38,615 nucleotides of DNA from an uncultured Candidatus Actinomarina sp. (GTDB taxonomy: Bacteria > Actinomycetota > Acidimicrobiia > Actinomarinales > Actinomarinaceae), in the NCBI GenBank assembly GCA_902628045.1, contig CACOLU010000008.1, positions 1-38,615 of the forward strand, read 5' to 3'. The notes beneath the pieces were generated by a model, which did not search any database, had not been told where the DNA came from, and saw only the letters and a list, made by a program, of their open reading frames with translations. This document shows positions 22,368-31,338 of this stretch, piece by piece. Both the position numbers and the translations under genes were made by a program. How positions within the stretch are numbered: the stretch's first letter is position 1; each line of letters begins with the position of its first letter.

Positions 22368-22835
22368 ATCCAAGACTGTAGCACTGGATAACTGGATTAA
22401 AGCTTTAGGTGAAAGAAAAAATTTAGAGACCCTATTCCCAGCTCCAATAAATAGTTTTTCTCGATCAGTTACGTTTTTATCTATATAAACCTTAACATTT
22501 TCAGGTAATCCAAGTGGACTAATTCCGCCATATAATTGACCAGTCACAGTTTCAGCTTCTTCTCTTGAGGCAAAACTTACTCTCTTTGCTCCCATAGCCA
22601 CTTTAGCCTTATGGTTTACGTCCAATCTATTTGCACCTAAAACACAAAACATGGCATAAAACTCTTCTGGCTTCTTTGCTTTAATTAAAATTGCATTACA
22701 AGAATCTTCAATATCAAACCCATAATGATCACAAAAGTTTTGAGTATCAGAAAATTCATCTAAGCACTCAAATATTTCAAGAGTTTCTTTGTTCTCTTCA
22801 TAGACTTTTGCAACAGAATTATGAATTTCCACCAT
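22359..22835 (-). CDS. YbaK/ProX-type aminoacyl-tRNA deacylase domain protein
   Basis: The 158-residue protein has the YbaK/aminoacyl-tRNA-associated fold. A-I-L-I-K lies near residue 50, then N-R-L-D-V-N-H-K-A-K-V-A-M-G-A-K-R-V-S-F-A-S and T-G-Q-L-Y-G-G-I-S-P-L-G-L. Such proteins clear mischarged tRNAs. The frame is open upstream to 22979, but that part reads antisense through tryptophanase. ATG 22835 gives the usual family start and has a minus-strand TATCAT (22848-22843) seven bases before it. I therefore shorten the gene to this start. Confidence 0.88.
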   Translation of the reverse strand: MVEIHNSVAKVYEENKETLEIFECLDEFSDTQNFCDHYGFDIEDSCNAILIKAKKPEEFYAMFCVLGANRLDVNHKAKVAMGAKRVSFASREEAETVTGQLYGGISPLGLPENVKVYIDKNVTDREKLFIGAGNRVSKFFLSPKALIQLSSATVLDLT

Positions 22836-22842
22836 AGACTTT

Positions 22843-22848
22843 ATGATA
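22843..22848 (-). promoter_or_regulatory. -10 element for the YbaK-like gene
   Basis: Minus-strand TATCAT ends seven bases before ATG 22835. It fixes the start choice and lies in the 42-base divergent region shared with tryptophanase. Confidence 0.45.
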
Positions 22849-22865
22849 TCTGAAAAACGATTAGT

Positions 22866-22871
22866 TACAAT
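22866..22871 (+). promoter_or_regulatory. -10 element for tryptophanase
   Basis: TACAAT ends six bases before ATG 22878, favouring that ATG over the TTG two codons upstream. No ribosome binding site is present. Confidence 0.5.
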
Positions 22872-22877
22872 TTGAGT

Positions 22878-24260
22878 ATGGAGTTTAGAACAATCATTGA
22901 ACCTTTTAAGATAAAATCTGTTGAGTCTCTTCCTATTACGACCGAACAGGAGAGAAGAGAATTCCTGGAAAGAGAACATTGGAATGTGTTTGGGTTGAAG
23001 TCACAAGAGGTAACTATTGACTTACTTACAGATTCAGGCACAGGGTCAATGTCGTCAGAACAGTGGGCCGCAATAATGCGAGGAGATGAATCCTATGCAG
23101 GTTCGCATTCATGGCAGAGATTTCATGAAGTGCTTTCTGATCTCACTGGGTATAAACACATTATCCCAACACATCAAGGTAGAGCAAGTGAAAAAATTCT
23201 TGCGACAATTAGTGTTAAGGAAGGGGACATTATTCCAAGCAATAGTCATTTTGACACTACTAGAGCTAACTTTGAGTTTGCACAGTCAAATCCCGTGGAT
23301 CTTTTGTGTGAAGAAGGCTTAGATCTCCTATCTCCAGCGCCTTTTAAGGGAAATGTTAATTTAGAGAAATTAGAAGAACTTCTGAAGGGACCTGATAGTG
23401 ACAAAATTCCATTTGTACTAATGACAATTACAAATAACACAGGTGGAGGTCAACCTGTCTCAATGGATAATTTAAAAAAAGTCAAAGAGCTTTGTATTAA
23501 GTACAACAAGATGTTTCTATTAGATGCATGTAGGTTTGCAGAAAATGCGTGGTTTGTTTCACAAAGAGAAGAAGACTATAAAAATGTTGAGATAAGAGAA
23601 ATAGCAAAAGAAGCTTTTCGACTTGCTGATGGCTGCACAATTAGTTTAAAAAAAGATGGATTTGGAAATATTGGAGGAGTTCTTGCGTTCAACGATGATG
23701 CTTTAGCGGAAGCTGCAAGAAATTTATTAATTCTCACTGAAGGGTTTCCGACATATGGAGGATTAGCAGGTAGAGATTTAGATGCTTTAGCACAAGGTCT
23801 TAAAGAAATTACGGATAAAAATTATTTAGAATATCGTGCTAGATCAATTTCTTACTTAGCTGAAAAGGCATTGAGTTACGACATACCAGTTGTTCAACCT
23901 GCAGGTGGTCACGCTATGTACATAGATGCAAAAACATTTTTACCTAACATACCTCCTCATGAATACCCAGGACACTCGGTTGCGTGTGAAATCTATTTAA
24001 TTGGTGGTGTAAGAGCTGTTGAATTGGGAACACTAGCCTTTGGGGTTGCAAATGAAAATGGAGAACCTGATACACCTGCTACACATGAACTTGTTAGACT
24101 TGCTGCTCCAAGAAGAACATATACACAAAGTCATTTTGATTATGTTGCTGAAGTATTAGAAAAGTTAGCTGAGAGAAAAGATAGTTTAAAAGGATATAAA
24201 ATTATTGAACAACCAAAGCTTCTTAGACATTTCACAGCAAAATTAGCACCACTAGGATAA
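22878..24260 (+). CDS. tnaA: Tryptophanase (tryptophan indole-lyase)
   Basis: This 460-residue PLP enzyme of the beta-eliminating lyase family would split tryptophan to indole, pyruvate and ammonia. Family marks include I-E-P-F-K-I-K-S-V-E at 7-16, P-T-H-Q-G-R at 97-102, D-A-C-R-F-A-E-N-A at 216-224 and the PLP lysine K259 in S-L-K-K-D. Two positions separate it from tyrosine phenol-lyase. F-D126-T-T has the Asp of tryptophanases where TPL has Thr, and V-E-L-G has Leu where TPL has the tyrosine-specific Arg of M-E-R-G. No tnaC-like leader peptide is present, so classical tryptophan attenuation is unlikely. A lipoprotein gene follows after four bases. Confidence 0.88.
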   Translation: MEFRTIIEPFKIKSVESLPITTEQERREFLEREHWNVFGLKSQEVTIDLLTDSGTGSMSSEQWAAIMRGDESYAGSHSWQRFHEVLSDLTGYKHIIPTHQGRASEKILATISVKEGDIIPSNSHFDTTRANFEFAQSNPVDLLCEEGLDLLSPAPFKGNVNLEKLEELLKGPDSDKIPFVLMTITNNTGGGQPVSMDNLKKVKELCIKYNKMFLLDACRFAENAWFVSQREEDYKNVEIREIAKEAFRLADGCTISLKKDGFGNIGGVLAFNDDALAEAARNLLILTEGFPTYGGLAGRDLDALAQGLKEITDKNYLEYRARSISYLAEKALSYDIPVVQPAGGHAMYIDAKTFLPNIPPHEYPGHSVACEIYLIGGVRAVELGTLAFGVANENGEPDTPATHELVRLAAPRRTYTQSHFDYVAEVLEKLAERKDSLKGYKIIEQPKLLRHFTAKLAPLG

Positions 24261-24264
24261 CAAA

Positions 24265-25152
24265 TTGAAAAAGTATAAATATATATTTGTATTGAATTTT
24301 TTTATCCTTCTTTCTTTTTGTGGTGGAGACGGTGACAATCAACAGGAAGATTATTCTCAAGATGTTGAAATTGAAAAAGTTTCTCAGGTTAGCTTAACTC
24401 GAGGAGAAATAATAGAAGATAATTCTTATTTAGATTTTCAAAGATATTTAGACGTTGCTGACATTAGAATATTTATTCTCCCAGAAGTCTCTGATGATTT
24501 TGCATACAAAGTCGCAGATTTATATAACCTAATGCTTGAAGAAGGTGAAAATATCAATTATGAGTTAAGAGATAAATATCTTGTTAATACAAAGAATAAT
24601 CTTGTTTTTCAGAAGGTAGGTTACGAAGGTCCTGAGCGATATAATTTAGATTCGGATCCTCCAGGAGTAGATTGTTGCCCGGGTAAAGGCTACGAAGATA
24701 ATCATACAGATTTTATTTGGGAATATTTAAACGTAAGGCCAGAAGAACAAATTGGAGAGGTTATAGAGCATCTACTACACACAATAACTGGTGTAGCATT
24801 TGCCCTTGAATTTGAAGAGTGGAATTGGGAAAATCCAAATTCAAAAATTAATCTAGCAATGGAGGAAGCAGTTGATAATGGCATTTTTGATATCTCAAGT
24901 TATGAAGATATCAAAAAGTATGGAAGCATTGAAGATTTCAATAAGGTAACAGCTATTGAGTTTGCATTTTGGGGAATAATTGTGAGCTGGGATTATGGAG
25001 ATATTTATGAGTTACCTCATGATGAGTTTACAATTTCTACACCTAAAGAACTTAAACAAGAGCTACCTATTTTTTATTCTTTGTATGAAGATACATTTAA
25101 TAAAATATTTTCAACACCTGAAAAAGATACTGTTATAGAGATGTTTGAATAA
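24265..25152 (+). CDS. Lipoprotein of unknown function
   Basis: The 295-residue product begins with a basic N-terminus, a hydrophobic stretch and a lipobox (L-L-S-F-C19-G-G), so it should be a membrane-anchored lipoprotein. The mature part is acidic and rich in Asp, Glu, Trp and Tyr, with V-D-C-C-P-G-K-G-Y at about 131-139 and E-H-L-L-H at about 164-168. The latter is reminiscent of, but not, the H-E-x-x-H metalloprotease motif. I do not recognise a family. TTG 24265 is preceded by AGGA and lies four bases after tryptophanase. The GH57 lipoprotein follows 21 bases later under its own promoter. Confidence 0.75.
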   Translation: MKKYKYIFVLNFFILLSFCGGDGDNQQEDYSQDVEIEKVSQVSLTRGEIIEDNSYLDFQRYLDVADIRIFILPEVSDDFAYKVADLYNLMLEEGENINYELRDKYLVNTKNNLVFQKVGYEGPERYNLDSDPPGVDCCPGKGYEDNHTDFIWEYLNVRPEEQIGEVIEHLLHTITGVAFALEFEEWNWENPNSKINLAMEEAVDNGIFDISSYEDIKKYGSIEDFNKVTAIEFAFWGIIVSWDYGDIYELPHDEFTISTPKELKQELPIFYSLYEDTFNKIFSTPEKDTVIEMFE

Positions 25153-25160
25153 GCTTTTTA

Positions 25161-25166
25161 TATAAT
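25161..25166 (+). promoter_or_regulatory. -10 element for the GH57 gene
   Basis: A perfect TATAAT ends seven bases before ATG 25174 with no ribosome binding site, another leaderless arrangement. Confidence 0.65.
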
Positions 25167-25173
25167 TATTTGA

Positions 25174-26910
25174 ATGAAAAAATATTTAGTTATATTTCTT
25201 TTGTTTTTTGTGTTTTGTACTGAAACATCATTAGTTGATAATATGCCACAATCAACACCTGTAACAGTTTCAATAAAGGAAAACGTCGATACACATGAAA
25301 AGCCAGAATTATATGTAATGTTAATGTGGCATCAACACCAGCCTTATTATCCAAAAGATAATAATGGAAACTTTTCAAAGCCTTGGGTCAGACTTCATGC
25401 AACAAAAGATTATCTTGATATGGTTGAGATGGTTCAACAATTTGAAGAATTAAAGGTCACTTTTAACTTAACGCCAACTTTAATGAATCAGTTAAATGAA
25501 CTTTCAAATGGATCTAAGGATATTTATTGGATTCATACAGAAGTTAAAGGCAGAGAACTTACAGAATTGCAAAAAAAATTTATAAGAGATAGATTCTTTG
25601 ATATTAATTCAAGAATTATAAATTCTTATCCTCGATATATAGAACTTAGAAACCTAAGACAATATTCGGAGCAATGGACTACACAAGATTATATCGATCT
25701 TCAAGTTTTGTTTAACCTTGGTTGGACTGACCCAAAATATTTATCTTCTGAACCATTAAATAAAATTATTGAAAAAGGTAGTAATTTCTCTGAGGAGGAT
25801 AAAAAAATAATTTTAGAAATTCATAAAGAAATTATTGATAAAGTAATACCAGAACATCTTAATGCATACAACAATAACCATATAGAGCTTACTACTACAC
25901 CGTTTGCACATCCTATACTTCCCCTTATACATAATTCGGATTTAGGAAAAATAGGAGATACTACATCAGATTTTCCGAAAAATAATTTTAGCTTTCAGGA
26001 TGATGCAGCAGTCCATGTTAAAAAAAGTAAAGACATTTTTTTTGAAAATTTTGGATTTTATCCAAATGGTATGTGGCCTGCAGAGGGTGCGGTTGCCCAG
26101 GATGTTTTACACTATTTTAATAATGAGGATATTTCTTGGATTGCAACCGGCCAAAACCCTTTAGAAAAATCATTAGATGTAAAGATTCAAAGATGGGTTG
26201 GGGGAGTAGCGTCTAAACCAGAATTGCTATATAGACCCTGGAAAACTGTTTTATCTAATGGTGATACAGTACCAGTATTTTTTAGAGACAATTATTTGTC
26301 TGATAAGATGTTTGGTTATTCGGAAAAAAGAACAGATATTTCTGTTGAAGAATTTGAAAATACTATTTTAAAATTACGTGAAAAAACAGCTGACTTGGAT
26401 TTTATTCCAGTTGTATCAATAATTGCTGACGGTGAAAATTTTTGGGAAAATTATTCAAATGATGGAATAGATTTTTTGAATGGAATGTATGAAGTTCTTA
26501 CAAAATATGATTGGTTAGAAACAGTAACTCCTACTGACTATTTACAAATGTATGGAGATAGTATTGAGACAATCGACGAACTGTATCCCGCATCATGGTT
26601 TCAACCAAATTTTGGTACTTGGATAGGAGAGGCCGATGAAAATCAAGCATGGGATTATCTCTATCAAACAAGAATTGATTTTGAAGAAGCAAAACAATCG
26701 GGGAATTTCACAGATGAACAAATTGAACAAGCTTATGAATATTTGTTGTTAGCAGAGGGTTCAGACTGGTTTTGGTGGTATGGAGATGATCAAGATTCTT
26801 CCGTTGATGAATATTTTGACAAAGCATTCAGAACTTTGTTATCAAATGTTTACATAGAGTTGAATATTGAAATACCTGAATTTCTTGATAAATCGATCAA
26901 TAAAAATTAA
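25174..26910 (+). CDS. Glycoside hydrolase family 57 lipoprotein
   Basis: The 578-residue protein has a lipoprotein signal (F-V-F-C15) and a GH57 domain, the family of alpha-amylases, amylopullulanases and related alpha-glucan enzymes. All main regions are visible: W-H-Q-H-Q-P-Y-Y near 48-55, P-F-A-H-P-I-L-P near 247-254, nucleophile E304 in M-W-P-A-E-G-A-V, and acid D419 in [10 protein letters not shown]. Display outside the membrane suggests it degrades an external or periplasmic alpha-glucan; the linkage is not readable. GH57 enzymes are common in thermophiles and also found in marine bacteria. Confidence 0.92.
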   Translation: MKKYLVIFLLFFVFCTETSLVDNMPQSTPVTVSIKENVDTHEKPELYVMLMWHQHQPYYPKDNNGNFSKPWVRLHATKDYLDMVEMVQQFEELKVTFNLTPTLMNQLNELSNGSKDIYWIHTEVKGRELTELQKKFIRDRFFDINSRIINSYPRYIELRNLRQYSEQWTTQDYIDLQVLFNLGWTDPKYLSSEPLNKIIEKGSNFSEEDKKIILEIHKEIIDKVIPEHLNAYNNNHIELTTTPFAHPILPLIHNSDLGKIGDTTSDFPKNNFSFQDDAAVHVKKSKDIFFENFGFYPNGMWPAEGAVAQDVLHYFNNEDISWIATGQNPLEKSLDVKIQRWVGGVASKPELLYRPWKTVLSNGDTVPVFFRDNYLSDKMFGYSEKRTDISVEEFENTILKLREKTADLDFIPVVSIIADGENFWENYSNDGIDFLNGMYEVLTKYDWLETVTPTDYLQMYGDSIETIDELYPASWFQPNFGTWIGEADENQAWDYLYQTRIDFEEAKQSGNFTDEQIEQAYEYLLLAEGSDWFWWYGDDQDSSVDEYFDKAFRTLLSNVYIELNIEIPEFLDKSINKN

Positions 26911-26926
26911 TGATAAAATAAATAAA

Positions 26927-27088
26927 ATGAAAATTAATTGGCCTCTACTCGCAGTTATAACTTGGTTCTTAGCATTTGTAACAGGCGTTTGGGCAGACAT
27001 GCCTAATCCAATTAATCTGACAAATATTTTGGGTTTCTTAGCTTTTGTAGCTTTTTTTGTTTATTACAGAGTTACATATAAAAAATAA
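26927..27088 (+). CDS. Small two-helix membrane protein
   Basis: The 53-residue product, beginning MKINWPLLAVITWFLAFVTG, has two membrane helices joined by a short loop (D-M-P-N-P-I-N). I do not recognise it. An in-frame ATG exists 60 bases upstream inside the GH57 gene, but TAAAAT at 26914-26919 ends seven bases before ATG 26927, matching the leaderless pattern and favouring the short form. It lies between the GH57 gene and the convergent DUF1289 gene. Confidence 0.7.
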   Translation: MKINWPLLAVITWFLAFVTGVWADMPNPINLTNILGFLAFVAFFVYYRVTYKK

Positions 27089-27097
27089 ACTAGATAA

Positions 27098-27355
27098 CTA
27101 GTCTTCTTTGTTTTGTAACTTTTGTTTTTTTATATTGCCATTAACTCTTTCTTGAATTTTTTTATAGGCTTTATCAAATTCTTTTAACTGTTCGGCATCC
27201 ATTCTTGTTCTACTTATTTCAATTACTTGTCTTTTTTCATTGTCACTATATCTTGACCATTTTGAAATTTCTGGAGTTGTCCGTCCACATCCTAAGCATA
27301 AATCGCTGTCTGGATCAGTTACGCAAATATTTATACATGGTGATGGAATTGTCAT
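27098..27355 (-). CDS. DUF1289 family small Cys-rich protein
   Basis: The 85-residue protein has the DUF1289 signature: P-C7-I-N-I-C11 followed by C20-L-G-C23-G-R-T and S-K-W-S-R-Y-S. The four cysteines could bind zinc or an iron-sulfur cluster. The C-terminal half is a charged helix. DUF1289 proteins are widespread in marine proteobacteria and their function is unknown. The gene lies nine bases after the glycerate kinase stop and is probably co-transcribed with it. Confidence 0.87.
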   Translation of the reverse strand: MTIPSPCINICVTDPDSDLCLGCGRTTPEISKWSRYSDNEKRQVIEISRTRMDAEQLKEFDKAYKKIQERVNGNIKKQKLQNKED

Positions 27356-27364
27356 ATTGAGATA

Positions 27365-28405
27365 TTAATACTTTTGTAATACTTTAATTAATTCAGTTGT
27401 AGCTATCTGAAGTGATTCCTTTGGATTTTTAATACCCTTGGCCCCACACTCAAAGTGGTTTACAAAAATATTTTTATTTTTTGCTGTATATTGTCCACCC
27501 AAAAAAAAGTTATCTCCATCAAATTTTTTCAACAACTCTCCAATTATTTTCCCCTCGAGTGAAGATTCATCAAATTTTCCTTCACAAAATATACCTATGT
27601 CGTAATTTTCTAATTTACTTATTAAATTGGTTTCCTCTAAAAAGTATTGTGCTCCACTTTTTATTTCACAGCCAAGTATCTGATTCAATGTAAATGTTAA
27701 ACCACCGGCTGCTCCTGAGAACGTTTCATTTGGATTTACACCCAAAACAAGCTCTTTATCAATAAGTGTTATCAATCTTTCAACTTCTAATTTATGATTT
27801 ACTATATCTTCTTTAGACATACCTTTTTGAGGTCCAAAAACATCAAAAGCTGAGTTTTCACCAAGTAAAGGAATACTTGTATCACTTAAAACTATAAGCT
27901 CCACATCTGGATTAAAGTTTGTTGTTTTGATGCTGTCTATAAAAGAAAAATTTTCAGGAACAGGATTATTAATTACTTCACCATTTGAAATAAACTCCAT
28001 ACCTAACTTGCTCAATAGTCCAATTCCAAAATCTATAGTCTTTGAACCACCAGTTCCAAGAGTTTCTGTTTTTTCAATAACTTCATATAAGCATGCAGAG
28101 TTTATTGACGTAGCTTTTTTGTTAGAGTTAATGCTTATTATTTGAGCTGATTCAAAAAAAATATTACCGTTGATATCAACTGACTCAACCATAGATAATG
28201 AATTATCGCAATTTAATGTTTCTAAACTTTCAAAAATTTTAAAGTCATAACTTTTGAAAATTTCTGTACTTTCTTGTCCGCCATCAGTAATGCTGAAGTA
28301 GTCTGCATTTATATTCGAATCCACAAACTTATTTCTAACAATGTCAAGCACTTCAATGGCGCTTAAAGTGCCAGAAAATTTATCACTAAAGATAGCAATA
28401 TTCAT
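27365..28405 (-). CDS. Glycerate kinase (GlxK/GarK family)
   Basis: The 346-residue enzyme phosphorylates D-glycerate, feeding photorespiratory-type or sugar-acid carbon into glycolysis. Visible family blocks are D-K-F-S-G-T-L-S-A near 8-16, I-T-D-G-G-Q-E-S near 39-46, the glycine loop L-G-T-G-G-S-K-T-I-D-F-G-I-G, G-A-A-G-G-L near 230-235 and C-E-G-K-F-D-E-S near 274-281. The glycine loop normally reads G-x-G-G-S-A-T-N-D-G-G; here T-N-D is changed to T-I-D. Type is clear; specificity (2- or 3-phosphoglycerate) is not. A minus-strand TAAAAT (28417-28412) lies six bases before the ATG. Confidence 0.88.
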   Translation of the reverse strand: MNIAIFSDKFSGTLSAIEVLDIVRNKFVDSNINADYFSITDGGQESTEIFKSYDFKIFESLETLNCDNSLSMVESVDINGNIFFESAQIISINSNKKATSINSACLYEVIEKTETLGTGGSKTIDFGIGLLSKLGMEFISNGEVINNPVPENFSFIDSIKTTNFNPDVELIVLSDTSIPLLGENSAFDVFGPQKGMSKEDIVNHKLEVERLITLIDKELVLGVNPNETFSGAAGGLTFTLNQILGCEIKSGAQYFLEETNLISKLENYDIGIFCEGKFDESSLEGKIIGELLKKFDGDNFFLGGQYTAKNKNIFVNHFECGAKGIKNPKESLQIATTELIKVLQKY

Positions 28406-28460
28406 GTATGTATTTTATTTAATTCTTAGTAAGATGCCAGCATATTTAAACTAGGAAAGT

Positions 28461-29474
28461 ATGAAAATAGGATTTTTAACAGATGTTGATGGATATAGGG
28501 CTCCAATACACCCAGAATCTATTGAAAAATATTCATTAGATGTTTATTTGGAAGAAAATATATTTGATTACCTTAATTATGCAGATTCTTTCCAAGACAA
28601 TGTAAAAAAAATAACTAATTTAAGTGATTTAGATATTGTTGCTTGTGTAGAAAATATTGAAAATAAAACAATAAAGGAACTCAAAGAAGGAGCAGTTCTT
28701 ATTGGTATATTTGATTTTGATAAAATTGAAGAGATAAAAAGTTCAAGACCTGATATTAGAGTATTGAGTTTTTTCAAGCTTCCTAGAATTTCAAGAGCTC
28801 AAAATTTAGATGCTCTCTCTTCTCAAGCAAACTTACTTGGATACGCCTCAGTCCTAAGAGCTGCAAAAGAGACATCTGACGTAATACCAATGATGACAAC
28901 TGCAGCAGGAAATATCCAACCATCTAAAGTCTTGATTCTCGGAGTGGGAGTTGCTGGTCTTCAAGCAATCGCAACTGCAAAAAGACTTGGGGCTAGAGTG
29001 TGGGCTTTTGATATAAGAAAAGATGCTAAAGATCAAGTGGAATCTCTAGGTGCTAAATTTGTTGAAGCAAGTTCTGAAGCTCAAGATAGCGTTTACGCGA
29101 AAGAAGTTTCAGAAGAAGAAAATCAGAAAATTCAAGAAGCATTAAAAGAACAAGTAATTGATAGTGATATTGTTTTAACATTTGCTCAAATACCAGGAAA
29201 GAAAGCACCTGTCTTGATTGAAAAGTCAACTGTTGAAAACATGAAAGAGAATTCTGTAATTATTGACCTAGCTGCTGGTACTGGTGGAAACTGTGAGGGT
29301 ACAGAGATAAATAAAATCGTAGATATAAATGGTGTAAAGATTGTTGGTGAAACAGATATCTTAAACACTGTAAAACATGCAGCTACAAAGTTGTATTCAG
29401 AAAATGTGAGAAATTTAATCGAGCTGTATATAGAAAATAGCGATGATGAGATTTTTGAGGAGATGAGTTCATAA
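28461..29474 (+). CDS. pntAA: NAD(P) transhydrogenase, NAD(H)-binding alpha-1 subunit
   Basis: The 337-residue soluble domain I binds NAD(H) on the cytoplasmic side of the proton-translocating transhydrogenase, which makes NADPH from NADH using the proton gradient. The Rossmann loop G-V-G-V-A-G-L-Q-A-I-A-T-A near 156-168 is followed by V-W-A-F-D-I-R. It also has A-Q-I-P-G-K-K-A-P and D-L-A-A-G-T-G-G-N-C-E-G. An AGGAAAG site precedes ATG 28461. The three subunit genes overlap or abut, with the stop and next ATG sharing a base. The N-terminal 50 residues are more divergent than usual (A-P-I-H-P-E-S-I). Confidence 0.95.
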   Translation: MKIGFLTDVDGYRAPIHPESIEKYSLDVYLEENIFDYLNYADSFQDNVKKITNLSDLDIVACVENIENKTIKELKEGAVLIGIFDFDKIEEIKSSRPDIRVLSFFKLPRISRAQNLDALSSQANLLGYASVLRAAKETSDVIPMMTTAAGNIQPSKVLILGVGVAGLQAIATAKRLGARVWAFDIRKDAKDQVESLGAKFVEASSEAQDSVYAKEVSEEENQKIQEALKEQVIDSDIVLTFAQIPGKKAPVLIEKSTVENMKENSVIIDLAAGTGGNCEGTEINKIVDINGVKIVGETDILNTVKHAATKLYSENVRNLIELYIENSDDEIFEEMSS

Positions 29475-29761
29475 TGGAAGCAACTTTTCTACTTACGTTA
29501 TTGATAACTTTTTTAGCAAGTTTTATCGGATACGAGCTTATCTCTAAAATTCCACAGACCCTACACACTCCATTGATGTCTGGTTCTAATGCTATTTCTG
29601 GAATTACACTGATTGCAGCAATTCTTATATATCCAGAAGTAGGCGAGTCTCAATTACTTAAAATTATTGTTTTAATTGCAATAGCATTTGCAACCCTCAA
29701 TATTGTTGGTGGGTTTTCAGTAACTGGTCGAATACTAGAAATGTTTAAGAAAAATGATTGA
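29474..29761 (+). CDS. pntAB: NAD(P) transhydrogenase, membrane alpha-2 subunit
   Basis: The 95-residue product supplies part of the proton-conducting membrane domain II. It has about three membrane helices, with the typical first part L-I-S-K-I-P-Q-T-L-H-T-P-L-M-S-G-S-N-A-I-S-G-I and the ending F-x-V-T-G-R-I-L-E-M-F-K. The length matches separate alpha-2 subunits. It starts on the last base of the upstream stop and overlaps pntB by eight bases. Confidence 0.95.
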   Translation: MEATFLLTLLITFLASFIGYELISKIPQTLHTPLMSGSNAISGITLIAAILIYPEVGESQLLKIIVLIAIAFATLNIVGGFSVTGRILEMFKKND

Positions 29762-31085
29762 AATAATATTACTTGTCTCATCTGTACTATTTATCTTTGC
29801 TTTGAAGCTCTTTGGAAGACCATCAACAGCACATAGAGCAAATACCTTTGCTATGTTGGCTATGGCACTAGCTGTCTTTAGTGCTTTTAATTTTGATTTT
29901 TCAAAATATGATTCTGCTTTTTATATCACAATTGTTGTTTCAGGACTTCTTGGAGTTTTAATATCAAAACGAGTTCAGATGACACAAATGCCAGAACTAG
30001 TTGGTTTGTTTAATGGCTTTGGTGGAGGAGCCTCTGGTGCAATTGCATATGTTGAGCTCTCCGGTAATTCTTTGCCACTTTCTGATGTTTTCGTAGCAAT
30101 CTTTTCAATGGTTATTGGAGTATTTACATTCTCGGGAAGCCTTGTTGCAGTAATGAAATTACGTGGCAAATTAAATAACTTCAATAAAAAATTAGCAGAT
30201 ATATTTTCAGTATTTTTACCTACGATCATATTAATTCCTGCAGTTTTAGAAATGGATGACCTTCTAATTGAATTTATTATATTGGTTGCATTAATTGCTG
30301 GAATAATTCGAGTTGCGGTAATTGGTGGAGCAGATATGCCAGTTGTCATAGCGTTCTTAAACTCACTATCTGGAATTGCTGCTATGTCAGCAGGGTTTAT
30401 TGTAAATAGTATTATTTTGATCGTAGCTGGTGCTTTAGTGGGTGCATCAGGAATAATTCTTACATTACTAATGTGTGCTGCAATGAATCGTACACTTTTA
30501 GATGTTCTAAAGGGTGGATTTGGCGGTACAGCTATCAATAATGAATATGAAAAAGATCCAATTAGCACTTCCCCGGAAGATGTTGCAATCCAGCTAAGCT
30601 ATGCAGAATCTGTAGTTATTGTTCCAGGTTATGGAATGGCAGTAGCTCAAGCACAGGCAGCTGTTAAAGAATTAACAAATACCTTAAAAGATAAAAATAT
30701 TGAAGTGAAGTTTGCTATTCACCCAGTTGCTGGAAGAATGCCTGGACATATGAATGTACTTTTAGCTGAGGTAGATATTGACTATGAAGATATGTTTACC
30801 TTAGAAGATATAAATTCTGAGTTTTCCACAACGGATGTTGTAATTGTTCTTGGAGCAAATGATGTTGTAAATCCATTGGCTAGAACTGATGAAGATTCTC
30901 CAATTTATGGAATGCCGATACTTGATGTTGACTTAGCAAAACAAGTCATCGTGATAAAAAGATCTATGTCACCAGGCTATGCAGGTATTGCAAACCCACT
31001 ATTTGTGAATGACAATGCAAAAATGTTGTTTACAGATGCCAAAGAGGGTATAGAAAATATCATTAAATCATTTGAATTAGTTTAA
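29754..31085 (+). CDS. pntB: NAD(P) transhydrogenase, beta subunit
   Basis: The 443-residue beta subunit has about nine membrane helices and the NADP(H)-binding domain III at the C-terminus. Diagnostic segments are P-E-L-V-G-L-F-N-G-F-G-G-G-A-S near 77-91 and the domain III motif V-P-G-Y-G-M-A-V-A-Q-A-Q, which binds NADP(H). A-I-H-P-V-A-G-R-M-P-G-H-M-N-V-L-L-A-E and V-V-L-G-A-N-D-V-V-N-P-L-A also match. It starts eight bases inside pntAB. The three genes form one operon with no terminator-like hairpin after the stop. Confidence 0.96.
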   Translation: MIEIILLVSSVLFIFALKLFGRPSTAHRANTFAMLAMALAVFSAFNFDFSKYDSAFYITIVVSGLLGVLISKRVQMTQMPELVGLFNGFGGGASGAIAYVELSGNSLPLSDVFVAIFSMVIGVFTFSGSLVAVMKLRGKLNNFNKKLADIFSVFLPTIILIPAVLEMDDLLIEFIILVALIAGIIRVAVIGGADMPVVIAFLNSLSGIAAMSAGFIVNSIILIVAGALVGASGIILTLLMCAAMNRTLLDVLKGGFGGTAINNEYEKDPISTSPEDVAIQLSYAESVVIVPGYGMAVAQAQAAVKELTNTLKDKNIEVKFAIHPVAGRMPGHMNVLLAEVDIDYEDMFTLEDINSEFSTTDVVIVLGANDVVNPLARTDEDSPIYGMPILDVDLAKQVIVIKRSMSPGYAGIANPLFVNDNAKMLFTDAKEGIENIIKSFELV

Positions 31086-31192
31086 ATATCTCTCTCTGAA
31101 TTTAAAAAAGAATTAAAACAAAAAATATGATTTAGATAAGATAAAAACAACCATGCGTAGCACGATCTATTTCAATTTAGTAAAATAAAAAT

Positions 31193-31327
31193 ATGATAGA
31201 AACAATAACATCGTACCCTTTGTTTTTAATTCTTTTATTTCCAATAAGTACTTTTGTATTATTGGTAATTGGATTATTACGCGCTCCAATGGAAAAAGAC
31301 TCCCTTTGGGCCGATATTCGTGATTAG
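31193..31327 (+). CDS. 44-residue single-helix membrane peptide
   Basis: This short gene encodes MIETITSYPLFLILLFPIST followed by about 24 residues including V-L-L-V-I-G-L-L-R-A-P-M and a charged end (M-E-K-D-S-L-W-A-D-I-R-D). One long membrane helix with an external-type start and an acidic/basic tail looks like a real small membrane protein. TAAAAT at 31181-31186 ends six bases before the ATG, the same leaderless arrangement as at larger genes. I do not recognise it. It could be a small subunit of a membrane complex. Confidence 0.65.
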   Translation: MIETITSYPLFLILLFPISTFVLLVIGLLRAPMEKDSLWADIRD

Positions 31328-31338
31328 TGGTTTAAAAG

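Noticed and set aside
22836-22979. 48-residue extension of the YbaK-like protein
   Set aside because: It reads antisense through the first part of tryptophanase, and ATG 22835 gives the standard family start with a -10 seven bases upstream.
22878-24260. Tyrosine phenol-lyase
   Set aside because: The specificity positions read Asp (F-D-T-T) and Leu (V-E-L-G), as in tryptophanase, not Thr and Arg.
29975-30568. 197-codon minus-strand frame inside pntB
   Set aside because: It lies wholly antisense to a well-conserved gene and reads as the complement of its membrane helices.
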